The position numbers and the translations under genes were made by a program. A stretch of 64,000 nucleotides of DNA from Mycobacteroides abscessus ATCC 19977. GTDB taxonomy: Bacteria > Actinomycetota > Actinomycetes > Mycobacteriales > Mycobacteriaceae. Position 1 is the stretch's first letter; every line of letters begins with the position of its first letter. The stretch lies in NCBI RefSeq assembly GCF_000069185.1, contig NC_010397.1:1364001-1428000 (forward strand). Direction: 5' to 3'. The notes beneath the pieces are model-generated. The model made no database searches. It worked only from the letters and a program-made list of their open reading frames with translations, and had not been told where the DNA came from. Of the stretch, positions 1 through 10,796 are shown piece after piece.

Positions 1-196
1 CCTGCGTCACCCGCTCGGCGATCTCGGCCTTCTTCGGACAGCCGGAGGTGGTGAGGTAGATGCCGATCTCGACGTTGTGGGCGTCGTCGAACGTGATGTC
101 CTTGACCATCCCCAACTCGGTGATGGGACGGCGAAGTTCAGGATCGATAACCCCGGCGAGTGCGCTGCGCACGGCCGTGGTGAGCTCGGATGTCAC
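1..196 (-). CDS. mrp: Mrp/ApbC-type Fe-S carrier ATPase, N-terminal part (cut by window edge)
   Basis: Only the first 65 or so codons are present; the gene runs off the left edge. It starts with GTG at 196-194, and the visible protein (VTSELTTAVRSALAGVIDPE...) matches the DUF59/MIP18-type domain that precedes the P-loop ATPase in long Mrp proteins. A cysteine lies in the TSGCP segment near the edge. In that family the domain and ATPase handle or transfer Fe-S clusters in the cytosol. Position next to the lytic transglycosylase gene matches mrp (Rv1229c) in M. tuberculosis, recalled from memory. The ATPase domain is not visible, so the call rests on the N-terminal domain plus gene order. Confidence 0.85.
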   Translation of the reverse strand, partial: MTSELTTAVRSALAGVIDPELRRPITELGMVKDITFDDAHNVEIGIYLTTSGCPKKAEIAERVTQ

Positions 197-219
197 TACC
201 CGAGTCTAGGGCGTGCCGT

Positions 220-1503
220 TTACGGCCTCGGCGCTGCCGGTGCGGGCGCGGGTCCGGGCGCCGGTCCCAGCTCCACCGGGGGTGGCGGCGGGGCAAACGG
301 GTTGAACGGCTGTGGTGCCTGGTTGGGGGCGAACGGGTTGAACGGCTCGGCCGGGGGCTGCGGCGCGAATGGGTTGAATGGTTCGGCCGGAGGTGGCGGC
401 GGGGCGCAGAAGAGCATGCATGGTGCCTGGGGTGCCTCGGGCGCGGGCGGGACGGCTCCCGGCAGGGCCGCGATGACAGCCCGATCCGGAGTCAGCGGAT
501 TGACGATGGGCAGCTGGGCCAGCGGATCGTTGGGCGAGAGCCCTGCGACATCGGTTACCGAACCCGGTCCCAGTCCGCGGGACTCGCCGCCGCCCAGATG
601 GGCCTTGCGCTCGGGTGCGACATCGGCGGCGGTAAGCGGCGGCAGATTGAGCGGAAGCACCCCGGTGGCGTATCCGGCGGCCCAGGCGAGCACGTTCTGC
701 GCATAAGCCACCGAGTTGTTGTAGCGCAGGATGGCCGACATCGTTTGCGAGCGATCCCGCAAATTCAATCCGCCACTGCATAAATATCGGGCGGCGGCCA
801 GGCTGGCGTCGAATACGTTCTGCGGATCGGCCTTGCCGTCACCGTCTCCGTCGGAGGCGTAGTGGTTCCACGTGCTCGGCAGAAACTGCATGGGGCCCAT
901 GGCCCGGACGTAGACCTGAGCACCCTGGGTTCGGCTCTGCTCGTGGTCCACGATGACCTCGTTGCCCGGCAGCGTGCCGTCCAGGCTGGGGCCGTAGATG
1001 GGCCGGACTACACGGCCCTTCACGTCGGTCGCTCCATTGTTGGCGTGGCCGGACTCGATCCGGCCGATGCCCGCCAGCAGGTTCCAGCTCACGCCGCACC
1101 CCGGTGCGGCCTTGGCCATCATCTTCTCGGCGTTCTGATAGGCCTCCAGGGCGATCTTCGGAATGCCAAGGCCACCAGGGGCCATCACGATCCCCGGAGG
1201 CGGCGGCGCGATCGCGGCGCTCGGGGCGATGCGGTACTGCGTGGGGGGACGCACCACGGTCACCAGGTTCAGTTCACCGACCTCGGCCTGCGGGGTGGCC
1301 GCGGAGACCATCGGAACCGGAACAGGCACGACGGCTTGGCCGCTCACCTGGGCGCTGCTCGCCGCGACCGCGAAGCCGACGACCGTCAGGGCGCTGAGCC
1401 CACCGACCCGCAGCCACGGCACGGAGGCCGAGTTGCCCCTGATGCGCGATGCCGCGCCACGCGCATGATTCACCGAGGTCGCAACCCAATGTGGCAGCTC
1501 CAC
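220..1503 (-). CDS. secreted lytic transglycosylase (SLT/MltB-like), Rv1230c type
   Basis: This 427-aa protein probably cleaves the peptidoglycan glycan chain outside the membrane. A hydrophobic N-terminal segment (residues about 35-52) acts as signal or anchor. The transglycosylase domain spans about residues 125-290, with candidate catalytic Glu150 in GIGRIESGH, then MGPMQFLPSTW and a DGDGDGKAD stretch. The C-terminal tail is Pro-rich with three FNPFAP units and probably lies in or spans the wall. I chose the GTG at 1503 because AAGGAAGG sits just upstream of it; the open frame continues to 1572 without a better site. A triple GTCACA-like repeat upstream (1588-1611) suggests MtrA control. 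The family is clear; the substrate was not tested. Confidence 0.85.
   Translation of the reverse strand: MELPHWVATSVNHARGAASRIRGNSASVPWLRVGGLSALTVVGFAVAASSAQVSGQAVVPVPVPMVSAATPQAEVGELNLVTVVRPPTQYRIAPSAAIAPPPPGIVMAPGGLGIPKIALEAYQNAEKMMAKAAPGCGVSWNLLAGIGRIESGHANNGATDVKGRVVRPIYGPSLDGTLPGNEVIVDHEQSRTQGAQVYVRAMGPMQFLPSTWNHYASDGDGDGKADPQNVFDASLAAARYLCSGGLNLRDRSQTMSAILRYNNSVAYAQNVLAWAAGYATGVLPLNLPPLTAADVAPERKAHLGGGESRGLGPGSVTDVAGLSPNDPLAQLPIVNPLTPDRAVIAALPGAVPPAPEAPQAPCMLFCAPPPPPAEPFNPFAPQPPAEPFNPFAPNQAPQPFNPFAPPPPPVELGPAPGPAPAPAAPRP
285..392 (-). repeat. in-gene repeats coding FNPFAP units
   Basis: Three near-identical units, each centred on the + strand sequence gggttgaa, encode FNPFAP motifs in the Pro-rich tail of the lytic transglycosylase. 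The spacing is about 36 nt. They are coding repeats, not a CRISPR array. Copy number may vary between strains. Confidence 0.75.
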
Positions 1504-1587
1504 TCGGTTCCTTCCTTCGGGCCCGTTTCGGGGCCCCTGTGTGTGCGTCCGGGTCCATCTGTCGGCACTCATTCTGACCTATGTAGT

Positions 1588-1611
1588 CGTGACGGGTGTG
1601 ACCGATGTGAA
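1588..1611 (-). promoter_or_regulatory. MtrA-like direct repeat upstream of the lytic transglycosylase
   Basis: Read on the minus strand there are three hexamers, TTCACA, GTCACA and GTCACG, each separated by exactly 3 nt. The reported MtrA motif is a direct repeat of GTCACA with 3-nt spacing, and MtrA is known to control peptidoglycan-remodelling genes. The repeat lies about 85-110 nt upstream of the chosen GTG start. The match is seen directly; binding is inferred. Confidence 0.55.
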
Positions 1612-1774
1612 CCGGGGAAACGATACCGGCGCGATCACGGCCGGGTTGCAAAATGGGCAAACCCCAGCGAATTTCGGTTGGTCGGCCAATCTCGCTCGGG
1701 CACGCCGAGTTCGGTGTATGGCGCTGCCAGAAATGGGCGGGTGGCTATCTCGCGCGGAAGGGCCTCGACATTGG

Positions 1775-1817
1775 CTGACTTACGGTCAGTATCTAGACGT
1801 AAACATAATCAATTGAT
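1775..1817 (+). promoter_or_regulatory. candidate operator/promoter of the MpaB-type gene
   Basis: Two palindromic elements lie just before the start at 1829: CTGAC-TTACG-GTCAG (1775-1789) and ATCAATTGAT (1808-1817). The segment is AT-rich relative to its surroundings. A TetR-family or similar dimeric repressor could bind here, but no regulator gene is adjacent. Confidence 0.35.
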
Positions 1818-1828
1818 AGCGTTACAAC

Positions 1829-2779
1829 ATGACCGCAGCACCGGATGTCGCCGTCCACTGGGAACTTGGCTCCGATCGGCCCCGCGAGGACCATGGCTTC
1901 TTCGGGCCCGATTCGCCGACGTGGAAGGTGTGGACCAGCCCCACAGCACTCATCGGATTCCAGCGCTCGGTGGTGCTGGAACATTTCGAACCGCACCTGG
2001 CCGCCGCGGTGGCCGACGCGGCCGGCATCTATCGGGATCCGCGTGGACGGATGGACGGGACCCTCGCCTACTTCCTGATCGTCGCGACAGCCGATTCGCG
2101 TACCGCCGTCGAGGCCTCCGAACACCTCCAAAAGGTGCACGCACGGTCCAAGGGCATCGATCCGGTCACCGGAACTCGCTACAGCGCCAACGATCCGGCA
2201 TCTCAGCTGTGGATTCACGTCACCGGTTGGCATTCTGTGCTCAAGTGCTACGAGGTATTCGGCCCGGGACCGCTGAGCCGGGCCGAGGAGGACCGTTACT
2301 GGTCCGAGTGTGTGATCGCCGCCGAATTGCAGACCGTCAATCCCGCCGAGGTACCACGATCACGCGACGAGGTCCGTCAGTACTTCGCACGGATGCGGCC
2401 CGCCTTGTGCACGTCCGAACGGGCCCAGCGGGCCATGCACTATCTGTTGCGCACCCCGCGGTCGGGCAGCAGCAATATGCAGTTCTGGGCGATCAGCCGA
2501 CTGCTGGCACCCGCCACTATCGCGACGCTGCCGCGCTGGATGCGTGAGCTGGGGCAATTCGATCAGCCGGGCATTGTCGACGCCGCCTACCGCCCGCTGG
2601 TGTCCGCCGGTATGCGTATCGCAGGCATTCCGGCGGTGGAGACCACGATTCTGCGGCGCAGCCTTCCGATGACGCGCACCGCACTGCGCGATTTCCACAA
2701 GGCCAAGGCGCCGCTGCGGCCCGTCACCGTCACGCCGGCCGAGGCCAAGGAGCGGTACGGGAGGCGAGCCACCGCATAG
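1829..2779 (+). CDS. DUF2236/MpaB-type oxygenase
   Basis: The 316-aa protein matches the DUF2236 (MpaB/latex-clearing protein) superfamily, whose studied members are haem-dependent oxygenases. Supporting stretches are the N-terminal FGPDSPTWKVW and LIGFQRSVVLEH, the central HVTGWHSVLKCYEVFG and the C-terminal ARMRPALCTSERAQ. There is no signal peptide, so a cytosolic or membrane-surface location is likely. No clear Shine-Dalgarno sequence precedes the ATG; the transcript may be leaderless. It lies 23 nt before a CitE-like lyase gene on the same strand, so the two may form an operon acting on an oxidised or CoA-linked substrate. I do not recall either gene at this place in M. tuberculosis. The substrate is unknown. 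Confidence 0.75.
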   Translation: MTAAPDVAVHWELGSDRPREDHGFFGPDSPTWKVWTSPTALIGFQRSVVLEHFEPHLAAAVADAAGIYRDPRGRMDGTLAYFLIVATADSRTAVEASEHLQKVHARSKGIDPVTGTRYSANDPASQLWIHVTGWHSVLKCYEVFGPGPLSRAEEDRYWSECVIAAELQTVNPAEVPRSRDEVRQYFARMRPALCTSERAQRAMHYLLRTPRSGSSNMQFWAISRLLAPATIATLPRWMRELGQFDQPGIVDAAYRPLVSAGMRIAGIPAVETTILRRSLPMTRTALRDFHKAKAPLRPVTVTPAEAKERYGRRATA

Positions 2780-2802
2780 GGCGGCGCCTACGCTGACTAT
2801 CT

Positions 2803-3765
2803 GTGACAGCACCCGCGTACCGTCCACGCCGCACCACGCTGGCTGTGCCCGGCAGCAGCCAGAAGATGATCGACAAGGCGAAAACCCTTCCGGCGGACGA
2901 GGTCTTCCTGGACCTTGAAGACGCTGTCGCCGCACCCGCCAAGGTAGAGGCGCGCCGGCGCATCGCCGAGGCGCTCAACGCTCCGGGATGGTCCGGCCAG
3001 CTGCTGTCGGTGCGCGTCAATGACTGGACCACCGAATGGACCTACGCCGATCTGGTGGAGATTGTTTCCCGGGCGGGCGCCAACATCGACAACATCCTGC
3101 TACCCAAGGTCACCGCCGCCTCACACGTGACGGCTCTTGATCTGCTGCTCACCCAGCTGGAGCGATCACACGGGCTGCAGGTGGGTGCCATCGGCATCCA
3201 GGCCCAGATCGAGAACGCCGAGGGGCTCACCAATATCGACGCGATCGCATCGGCCAGCCCGCGCATGCGCTCACTCGTCTTCGGTCCGGCCGACTTCATG
3301 GCCAGCCTCGGCATGCGCACGCTGGTGGTGGGCGAACAGCCGCCCGGCTACGACGGCGAGGCTTATCACCATGTGCTGATGACCATCCTGGTCGCCGCGC
3401 GGGCGCACGGAATCGATGCCATCGACGGTCCCTATTTGAAGGTGCGTGACGTCGATGCCTTCCGAACTGCGGCAGCCCGATCGGCCGCACTCGGTTTCGA
3501 CGGGAAATGGGTGCTACACCCCGCACAGATCGAGGCGGGCAACGAGATATTCAGCCCGCGGCAAGACGACTACGACAGGGCCGAGCTGATCCTGGACGCC
3601 TACGAGTGGCACACCTCGGTCGCCGGTGGTGCCCGGGGAGCGGTAATGCTCGGAGACGAGATGATCGACGAGGCCAGCCGCAAGATGGCGCTGGTGATCG
3701 CGGGCAAGGGACGTGCCGCGGGAATGGCTCGCCAGGCGGCCCCTTACGAGCCTCCGACGGGCTAG
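2803..3765 (+). CDS. HpcH/HpaI-type CoA-ester lyase (CitE / malyl-CoA lyase-like)
   Basis: This 320-aa TIM-barrel lyase probably splits or forms a C-C bond in a hydroxyacyl-CoA (malyl-CoA or citramalyl-CoA type). Family signatures are visible: FLDLEDAV at residues 35-42, Arg71 in SVRVND, Glu137 in QIENAEG and Asp164 in FGPADFM, the set that binds Mg2+ and the acyl-CoA. The start is GTG at 2803. The length is close to malyl-CoA lyases and longer than short CitE proteins of about 270 aa. The last four bases (CTAG) are shared with the stop of the convergent DUF4190 gene. The true substrate cannot be told from sequence. Confidence 0.8.
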   Translation: MTAPAYRPRRTTLAVPGSSQKMIDKAKTLPADEVFLDLEDAVAAPAKVEARRRIAEALNAPGWSGQLLSVRVNDWTTEWTYADLVEIVSRAGANIDNILLPKVTAASHVTALDLLLTQLERSHGLQVGAIGIQAQIENAEGLTNIDAIASASPRMRSLVFGPADFMASLGMRTLVVGEQPPGYDGEAYHHVLMTILVAARAHGIDAIDGPYLKVRDVDAFRTAAARSAALGFDGKWVLHPAQIEAGNEIFSPRQDDYDRAELILDAYEWHTSVAGGARGAVMLGDEMIDEASRKMALVIAGKGRAAGMARQAAPYEPPTG

Positions 3766-4427
3766 AAAGACCCCGACGTGCTGCTGCTCCCCGCGGCTAT
3801 CACGATGAGGACCAATATCCACAGCACGGGGATCACCGCGCCCAGGATGATGCCGGCAATCGCTATGCCCTTGCCGTCCTGCTGTCTGGTCTTGAGCTGA
3901 TTCAACGCGACGACGCCGAGGATGACGCCGACGATGCCGAGGATGATTCCCAGGTAGCAGGTCACGATCGCCGCGATCGAGGTGATCAGGGACGCGATGG
4001 CCAGCCCATTGGTGCCGCCGGTCTGCCCGTACGCGCCGTATCCGTAGGGATCGGCGTATCCCGGCGGGGGATATCCGGGATAGCCGCCGGCGACGGGGTA
4101 GCCCGGCGGTGGATAGGTGCCGGGCTGCCCCGGCTGATACGACGGATAACTTTGGCCGTATTGCGGATACGCGGCCTGCGAGGCCGTCGGATACGGCGGG
4201 GGCGCGGTGGGATACGCGGGGGGAGCCGTCGGGTAGGCGGAGGCCGGGTACGCCGGATAAGAGGCGGTGGGCTGCCCGGGTGCTTCCCAGGCAGGTGGGG
4301 GGCTGGGGGTCGGGTTCGCCGCGACCGCGGGATCGGCCGGCGGCGCGGACTTCTCCAGGGACGGGTATTCGTATCCGGATGAGGCGTCAGGGCTTGATCC
4401 GGAAGGCTCGTGACCCGGGGTAGTCAT
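3762..4427 (-). CDS. DUF4190 membrane protein with Pro/Tyr-rich N-terminus (Rv1233c type)
   Basis: The first 125 or so residues are Pro-, Tyr-, Ala- and Gly-rich with many YPTAP, YPPPGYP and AYP units, so this part is probably disordered and cytosolic. Two membrane segments follow (from about LAIASLITSIAAIVTCYLGI and from about GIAIAGIILGAVIPVLWILV), the layout of DUF4190 proteins. Mycobacterial proteins of this kind are often associated with the cell envelope; the role here is unknown. The stop codon overlaps the stop of the convergent lyase gene in the palindrome CTAG. It occupies the Rv1233c position next to the Rv1234 homologue. Confidence 0.75.
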   Translation of the reverse strand: MTTPGHEPSGSSPDASSGYEYPSLEKSAPPADPAVAANPTPSPPPAWEAPGQPTASYPAYPASAYPTAPPAYPTAPPPYPTASQAAYPQYGQSYPSYQPGQPGTYPPPGYPVAGGYPGYPPPGYADPYGYGAYGQTGGTNGLAIASLITSIAAIVTCYLGIILGIVGVILGVVALNQLKTRQQDGKGIAIAGIILGAVIPVLWILVLIVIAAGSSSTSGSF

Positions 4428-4500
4428 GGCGCAAACCTAGCGTATCGAGGCAGGTATGGGCCGCGCTGCGGGCGGAAAGTCGCAGGTCGCGGTCAAAGGG

Positions 4501-4514
4501 GCACCAACTGGTGC
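4501..4514. promoter_or_regulatory. palindrome GCACCA-AC-TGGTGC between divergent genes
   Basis: A perfect 6-2-6 inverted repeat lies between the leftward DUF4190 gene and the rightward Rv1234-type gene. The nearby AGTGCTAGCTAGTGC (about 4531-4545) is a second repetitive element. It could be a repressor site serving one or both genes. Confidence 0.35.
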
Positions 4515-4584
4515 TCCTGGGCGTTAAATAAGTGCTAGCTAGTGCGCCATCGTGCGCCGCCGACTCTCCAGGAGGACCGTACTC

Positions 4585-5106
4585 GTGGGACAACCGCTCA
4601 CACCCGGGCAACCACCACGCTCGACGTCACAGCGCTCCCCGCTGTCTTCGTCATTGTCTCTGCCGACACCGCCACAGGGCTGGCCTATCGGTTCATATCC
4701 GACCTACGCGGAGGCCCAGCGCGCCGTCGACTATCTGTCCGATGAGCAGTTCCCGGTCGAGAACGTCACGATCGTCGGGGTGAATCTGATGCAGGTGGAA
4801 CGGGTCACCGGTCGCCTGTCCTGGCCCAAGGTGCTGGGTGGGGGCATGCTCAGCGGCGCGTGGCTGGGTTTGTTCATCGGCCTGGTGCTGGGAATGTTCA
4901 GCACGAATTTGGCCGGATCTTTGGTGGTAGGGCTGACTGTCGGCCTGGTGTTCGGACTGGTCACTGCCGCGGTACCTTATGCCATGACAAGGGGCACAAG
5001 GGATTTCGCATCGACGATGCAGCTGGTCGCGGGGCGTTACGACGTGCTGTGCGAGCCGGCGCAGGCCGAGGCCGCGCGCGACATGTTGGCCAAATTAGCC
5101 ATCTAG
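4585..5106 (+). CDS. membrane protein of the general stress protein 17M-like family (Rv1234 type)
   Basis: This 173-aa protein has an N-terminal Pro/Ser-rich lead, then WPIGSYPTYAEAQRAVDYLS and ENVTIVGVNL, typical of the small alpha/beta domain found in GSP17M-like proteins. It then has two Gly-rich membrane segments (GGGMLSGAWLGLFIGLVLGM and VVGLTVGLVFGLV). The start is set at GTG 4585 because AGGAGG lies 9 nt upstream; the frame is open to 4552. It precedes lpqY as Rv1234 does in M. tuberculosis. Its function is unknown, though a stress-linked envelope role is possible. Confidence 0.75.
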   Translation: MGQPLTPGQPPRSTSQRSPLSSSLSLPTPPQGWPIGSYPTYAEAQRAVDYLSDEQFPVENVTIVGVNLMQVERVTGRLSWPKVLGGGMLSGAWLGLFIGLVLGMFSTNLAGSLVVGLTVGLVFGLVTAAVPYAMTRGTRDFASTMQLVAGRYDVLCEPAQAEAARDMLAKLAI

Positions 5107-5278
5107 ACCCGGCCTGTTTCGCGCCCTATGGCGCTGGCCGGTGCTGTCTCCGGTGGCTGCTGAGCCCGACACCGCGGACAGCGCCCGCACCGAACATGTT
5201 GCATGTCACCTGGTTTTCGCTCTACGGTTGCCGCGCGGGACGGGTGTACCCGCCGTGTGGGCACGCGGAGGTGCTTGA

Positions 5279-7625
<2,347 letters not shown>

Positions 7626-7629
<4 letters not shown>

Positions 7630-8459
7630 GCCGCCCCGATTCCTCGCGTACCGCCGGCTGGCTGATCGCCGATGTGCTGGTGCTGTGCTATGCACTGGTG
7701 CCGGTGCTGTGGGTGCTCAGCCTGTCGCTCAAACCGACGTCGTCGGTCAAGGACGGCAAGTTCTTTCCGTGGCCGATCACCCTGGACAACTACCGGGGCA
7801 TCTTCAGCGGCAACGTGTTCACCTCGGCGCTGGTCAATTCCATCGGCATCGGGCTCATCGCGACAGTGATCGCCGTCAGTGTGGGCACCATGGCGGCCTA
7901 CGCGGTTGCGCGGCTGGATTTCCCAGGAAAGAAGGCGCTCATCGGAGCGGCCCTGTTGATTGCGATGTTTCCGCAGATCTCGCTGGTGACACCAATTTTC
8001 AACATCGAGCGCTCCGTCGGTCTGTTCGACACCTGGCCGGGATTGATCATCCCGTACATCACCTTTGCGCTGCCGCTGGCCATCTACACCCTGTCGGCCT
8101 TCTTCCGGGAGATCCCCTGGGAACTGGAGAAGGCTGCCAAGATGGACGGCGCCACTCCGGCGCAGGCCTTCTGGAAGGTCATTGCCCCGTTGGCCACGCC
8201 CGGCATCGTCACCTCCGCGATCTTGGTATTCATCTTCGCGTGGAACGACCTGCTGCTGGCGATCTCGCTGACCGCCACCGACCGATCCATCACCGCCCCG
8301 GTGGCCATCGCGAACTTCACCGGCAGTTCGCAATTCGAGGAGCCCACCGGATCGATCGCGGCAGGCGCCATTGTCATCACGGTGCCGATCATCATCTTCG
8401 TGCTCATATTTCAACGACGGATCGTCGCCGGATTGACCTCCGGTGCAGTGAAGGGTTAG
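7626..8459 (+). CDS. sugB: trehalose ABC importer permease SugB
   Basis: SugB is the second permease of the trehalose importer. The 277-aa protein begins [17 protein letters not shown] and has about six membrane segments. The coupling motif [19 protein letters not shown] is the characteristic EAA loop of MalG-type permeases. The GTG at 7626 overlaps the sugA stop by 4 nt. The ATPase gene follows after 2 nt. Confidence 0.95.
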
Positions 8460-8461
8460 CG

Positions 8462-9637
8462 ATGGCTGAGATAGTGCTCAACCAGGTGTCCAAGACATAC
8501 ACGGACGGTTCGGCCGCGGTGCGGGACGTGAGCCTGAACATCGCCGATGGCGAGTTCATCATCCTGGTCGGGCCCTCCGGCTGCGGTAAATCGACGACGC
8601 TGAACATGATTGCCGGACTTGAGGACATCTCGTCCGGCGAGCTCACCATCGCCGGCGAGCGAGTCAACGAGAAGGCGCCCAAGGATCGCGATATCGCGAT
8701 GGTGTTCCAGTCATACGCCCTGTACCCGCACATGACGGTGCGCCAGAACATCGCCTTTCCGTTGACCCTGGCCAAGATGAGCAAGGACGACATCAACGCC
8801 AAGGTCGCCGAGGCCGCGAAGATCCTGGATCTGACCGATTATCTAGACCGCAAGCCCGCCAATCTTTCTGGTGGGCAGCGGCAGCGAGTGGCGATGGGCC
8901 GTGCGATCGTGCGCAGCCCCAAGGCCTTCCTGATGGACGAGCCGCTGTCCAACCTCGATGCCAAACTACGGGTGCAGATGCGCACCGAGATCGCCCGGCT
9001 GCAGAAGCGGTTGGGCACCACCACCGTGTACGTCACGCACGATCAGACCGAGGCGATGACCCTCGGAGACCGGGTGGTGGTGTTGCGCGCCGGCAAGGTG
9101 CAGCAGGTGGGCGCGCCCCAGGAGCTCTACGACACGCCGGCGAACCTGTTCGTCGCGGGCTTCATCGGTTCCCCATCCATGAATTTCTTTCCGGCGACGC
9201 TCACCGACGTGGGTGTGCAGTTGCCGTTCGGTGAAGTGACTCTCGATGCCGGGCTGTACGCGGGTATCACCGCGCGGAAGCCGTCCGGCGATGTGATCGT
9301 AGGCATCAGGCCCGAGCAGTTCGAGGATGCGGCACTGGTGGACACCTACAAGCGGATCACCGGCTTGACGCTGACGGTCAACGCCGACGTGGTGGAGTCG
9401 CTGGGTTCAGACAAGTACGTGCACTTCACCACCGAGGGCGGCGCCGCGCACTCGGACGAGTTGACCGAACTTGCCCAGGAGTCCGAGGTCGCCGAGAACG
9501 AGTTCGTGGCACGGCTTTCCGCGGCGTCAAAGGTCGCCGAGGGGCAGCCCATCGAGCTGATCATCGATACCGGCAAGCTGGTGATCTTCGACGCCGAGTC
9601 GGGTGAGAACCTTTCGCTGGCCGCCACCGCAGAGTGA
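8462..9637 (+). CDS. sugC: trehalose ABC importer ATPase SugC
   Basis: SugC powers trehalose uptake from the cytosolic face. The 391-aa protein has Walker [10 protein letters not shown] (37-45), a Q-loop in [12 protein letters not shown], signature LSGGQRQR, Walker [13 protein letters not shown] and switch His in [13 protein letters not shown]-terminal regulatory OB/TOBE-like region, as in MalK, starts near residue 240. The start is ATG 8462, directly after the sugB stop. No residue needed for ATP hydrolysis is missing. Confidence 0.95.
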   Translation: MAEIVLNQVSKTYTDGSAAVRDVSLNIADGEFIILVGPSGCGKSTTLNMIAGLEDISSGELTIAGERVNEKAPKDRDIAMVFQSYALYPHMTVRQNIAFPLTLAKMSKDDINAKVAEAAKILDLTDYLDRKPANLSGGQRQRVAMGRAIVRSPKAFLMDEPLSNLDAKLRVQMRTEIARLQKRLGTTTVYVTHDQTEAMTLGDRVVVLRAGKVQQVGAPQELYDTPANLFVAGFIGSPSMNFFPATLTDVGVQLPFGEVTLDAGLYAGITARKPSGDVIVGIRPEQFEDAALVDTYKRITGLTLTVNADVVESLGSDKYVHFTTEGGAAHSDELTELAQESEVAENEFVARLSAASKVAEGQPIELIIDTGKLVIFDAESGENLSLAATAE

Positions 9638-9647
9638 TCAGCGCGCA

Positions 9648-10253
9648 ATGAACTCGGAAGAGATTGTCCGCCGGGTGCATGCGCATCTTTTCGGCCATTT
9701 CTCCGGCCGTGGTGCGGGAGAGCCGGATTCGGCCTCGGTGACCTTCTTGGGGTCTGAGCCGTATGAGCTGCTGCGCTATGGGCCCGATGACGCCGGGCTG
9801 ACACATTTTGCCTCGGTCGGGGCGTCCAGATATCCGATGGCCGATCCAGGGGAGATGATTGCCTCCGAACACCTCGGCCCGCGAGCCGAGGTGTTGATCA
9901 GCTTGCACGGCAATGTTTTTCCGGGCCTCGCCCGCTCTCTGGCGGTGCTGGCGGCCTCGCCCGCGGTGGAGGGTCTGGTGCTCACCGAAGATGCGCTCAT
10001 CGACCTCGGGCAGCCGTTGTGGGACGATCCGGACCGGCAGGCGTTTACCGCGGTTCTGCTACAGGCCAGTGATGTCGCGGATCTGTCGCTGCCGGAACCG
10101 CTTTCACCGGTGCGATTCCTGGCGGCGGTACCCATCACCGCCAATGAGGCTGCCTGGGTGCGCCTCAAGGGCGCCGAGGCCCTGCAGGATGCCTGGCGGC
10201 AAGCCGATATCGACGTGACGGACCCTTCCCGTGCCCACGCGCAACCTAGCTAG
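9648..10253 (+). CDS. suppressor-of-fused (SUFU) domain protein
   Basis: This 201-aa protein resembles the bacterial SUFU-domain family: PYELLRYGPDDAGLTHFASVGAS, then RAEVLISLHG and FLAAVPITANEAAW. Bacterial members are cytosolic and mostly uncharacterised; some sit in polymorphic toxin loci as immunity-type proteins. The ATG at 9648 lies 10 nt after the sugC stop, so the gene is probably co-transcribed with the importer, although no link to trehalose is known. No partner toxin gene is visible nearby. Confidence 0.7.
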   Translation: MNSEEIVRRVHAHLFGHFSGRGAGEPDSASVTFLGSEPYELLRYGPDDAGLTHFASVGASRYPMADPGEMIASEHLGPRAEVLISLHGNVFPGLARSLAVLAASPAVEGLVLTEDALIDLGQPLWDDPDRQAFTAVLLQASDVADLSLPEPLSPVRFLAAVPITANEAAWVRLKGAEALQDAWRQADIDVTDPSRAHAQPS

Positions 10254-10261
10254 CGCGGCGG

Positions 10262-10762
10262 TTACTGACCTACGGCGGCGAAATCGGTGGGAGTGGCAAC
10301 GAAGCCGACCTGAGAGCCTCGGAGGTCCATGACGCACGCGAGCTGGTATCCGGCAACGTATGCGCAGTGCGAGTTGTCGAAGGCGTAGTCAACTCCCGGC
10401 AGCAGCAGGGGTAGCGGATGTCCTTCGAATTCTGGTGTTTTGGTGAAGTCCACGTCCTCGGTACCGAACCGCAGCGGTTCCGGCGAGTTGTTGAAGAGAT
10501 GTGCGGAGTTGGCTCCGTCGGGCGCGCCGAAGAATCTGCCGTGGCAGTCGAGTGCGGACATCCCGCGATGTGACGACGATGTGCAGTATGCACCACTGGG
10601 AGTCCGGAACCCGCGGACCGAGTAGGCAAGACCGTCTCGTACGGTGAAGTCCTTGGCGGCTGCCTTCGGCATGGAAGAGAAGTCGGGGAGCGCCGGGTCC
10701 GCGAATGCGTTCGGCGCGCACACCAGTGCCAGCATGAGCATCAGTGCCAAGCGCAATGTCAT
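10262..10762 (-). CDS. small secreted protein of unknown function
   Basis: The 166-aa product has a clean signal peptide (MTLRLALMLMLALVCAPNAFA, cleavage after AFA). The mature part contains four cysteines (in GAYCTSSS, ALDCHGRF, SHCAYVAG and LACVMDLRG), consistent with two disulfides outside the membrane. GGGGGA precedes the ATG. I recognise no catalytic motif. The gene lies just downstream of corA on the same strand. Confidence 0.7.
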   Translation of the reverse strand: MTLRLALMLMLALVCAPNAFADPALPDFSSMPKAAAKDFTVRDGLAYSVRGFRTPSGAYCTSSSHRGMSALDCHGRFFGAPDGANSAHLFNNSPEPLRFGTEDVDFTKTPEFEGHPLPLLLPGVDYAFDNSHCAYVAGYQLACVMDLRGSQVGFVATPTDFAAVGQ

Positions 10763-10796
10763 GGTCCCCCCGAATGACGAGTATGTCGGTAAGGAA

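Larger units (their letters stand above)
1504..1828. other. divergent intergenic region, 325 nt
   Basis: This gap separates the leftward transglycosylase gene from the rightward MpaB-type gene. It holds the MtrA-like repeat (1588-1611), an inverted repeat CTGAC-n5-GTCAG at 1775-1789 and the perfect palindrome ATCAATTGAT at 1808-1817, 11 nt before the next start codon. The last two could be operator and promoter elements of the MpaB-type gene. I see no additional coding sequence. Confidence 0.5.

Noticed and set aside
285..392. Regularly spaced repeats that could suggest a CRISPR array
   Set aside because: They are in frame in a Pro-rich tail and encode FNPFAP; there are no spacers of array type and no cas genes.
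862..2547. 561-aa open frame on the + strand across the transglycosylase and MpaB-type genes
   Set aside because: It is Arg/Gly/His-rich, lacks domains, and overlaps two clear genes; a GC-driven shadow frame.
3507..4382. 291-aa open frame on the + strand across the end of the lyase gene and the DUF4190 gene
   Set aside because: Its Arg/Gly-rich repeats are the complement of the Pro/Tyr codons of the DUF4190 protein.
9648..10253. SUFU-domain gene as part of a toxin-immunity system
   Set aside because: No toxin-like, secretion-linked or Rhs-type gene lies nearby, and the gene sits in a nutrient-import operon.
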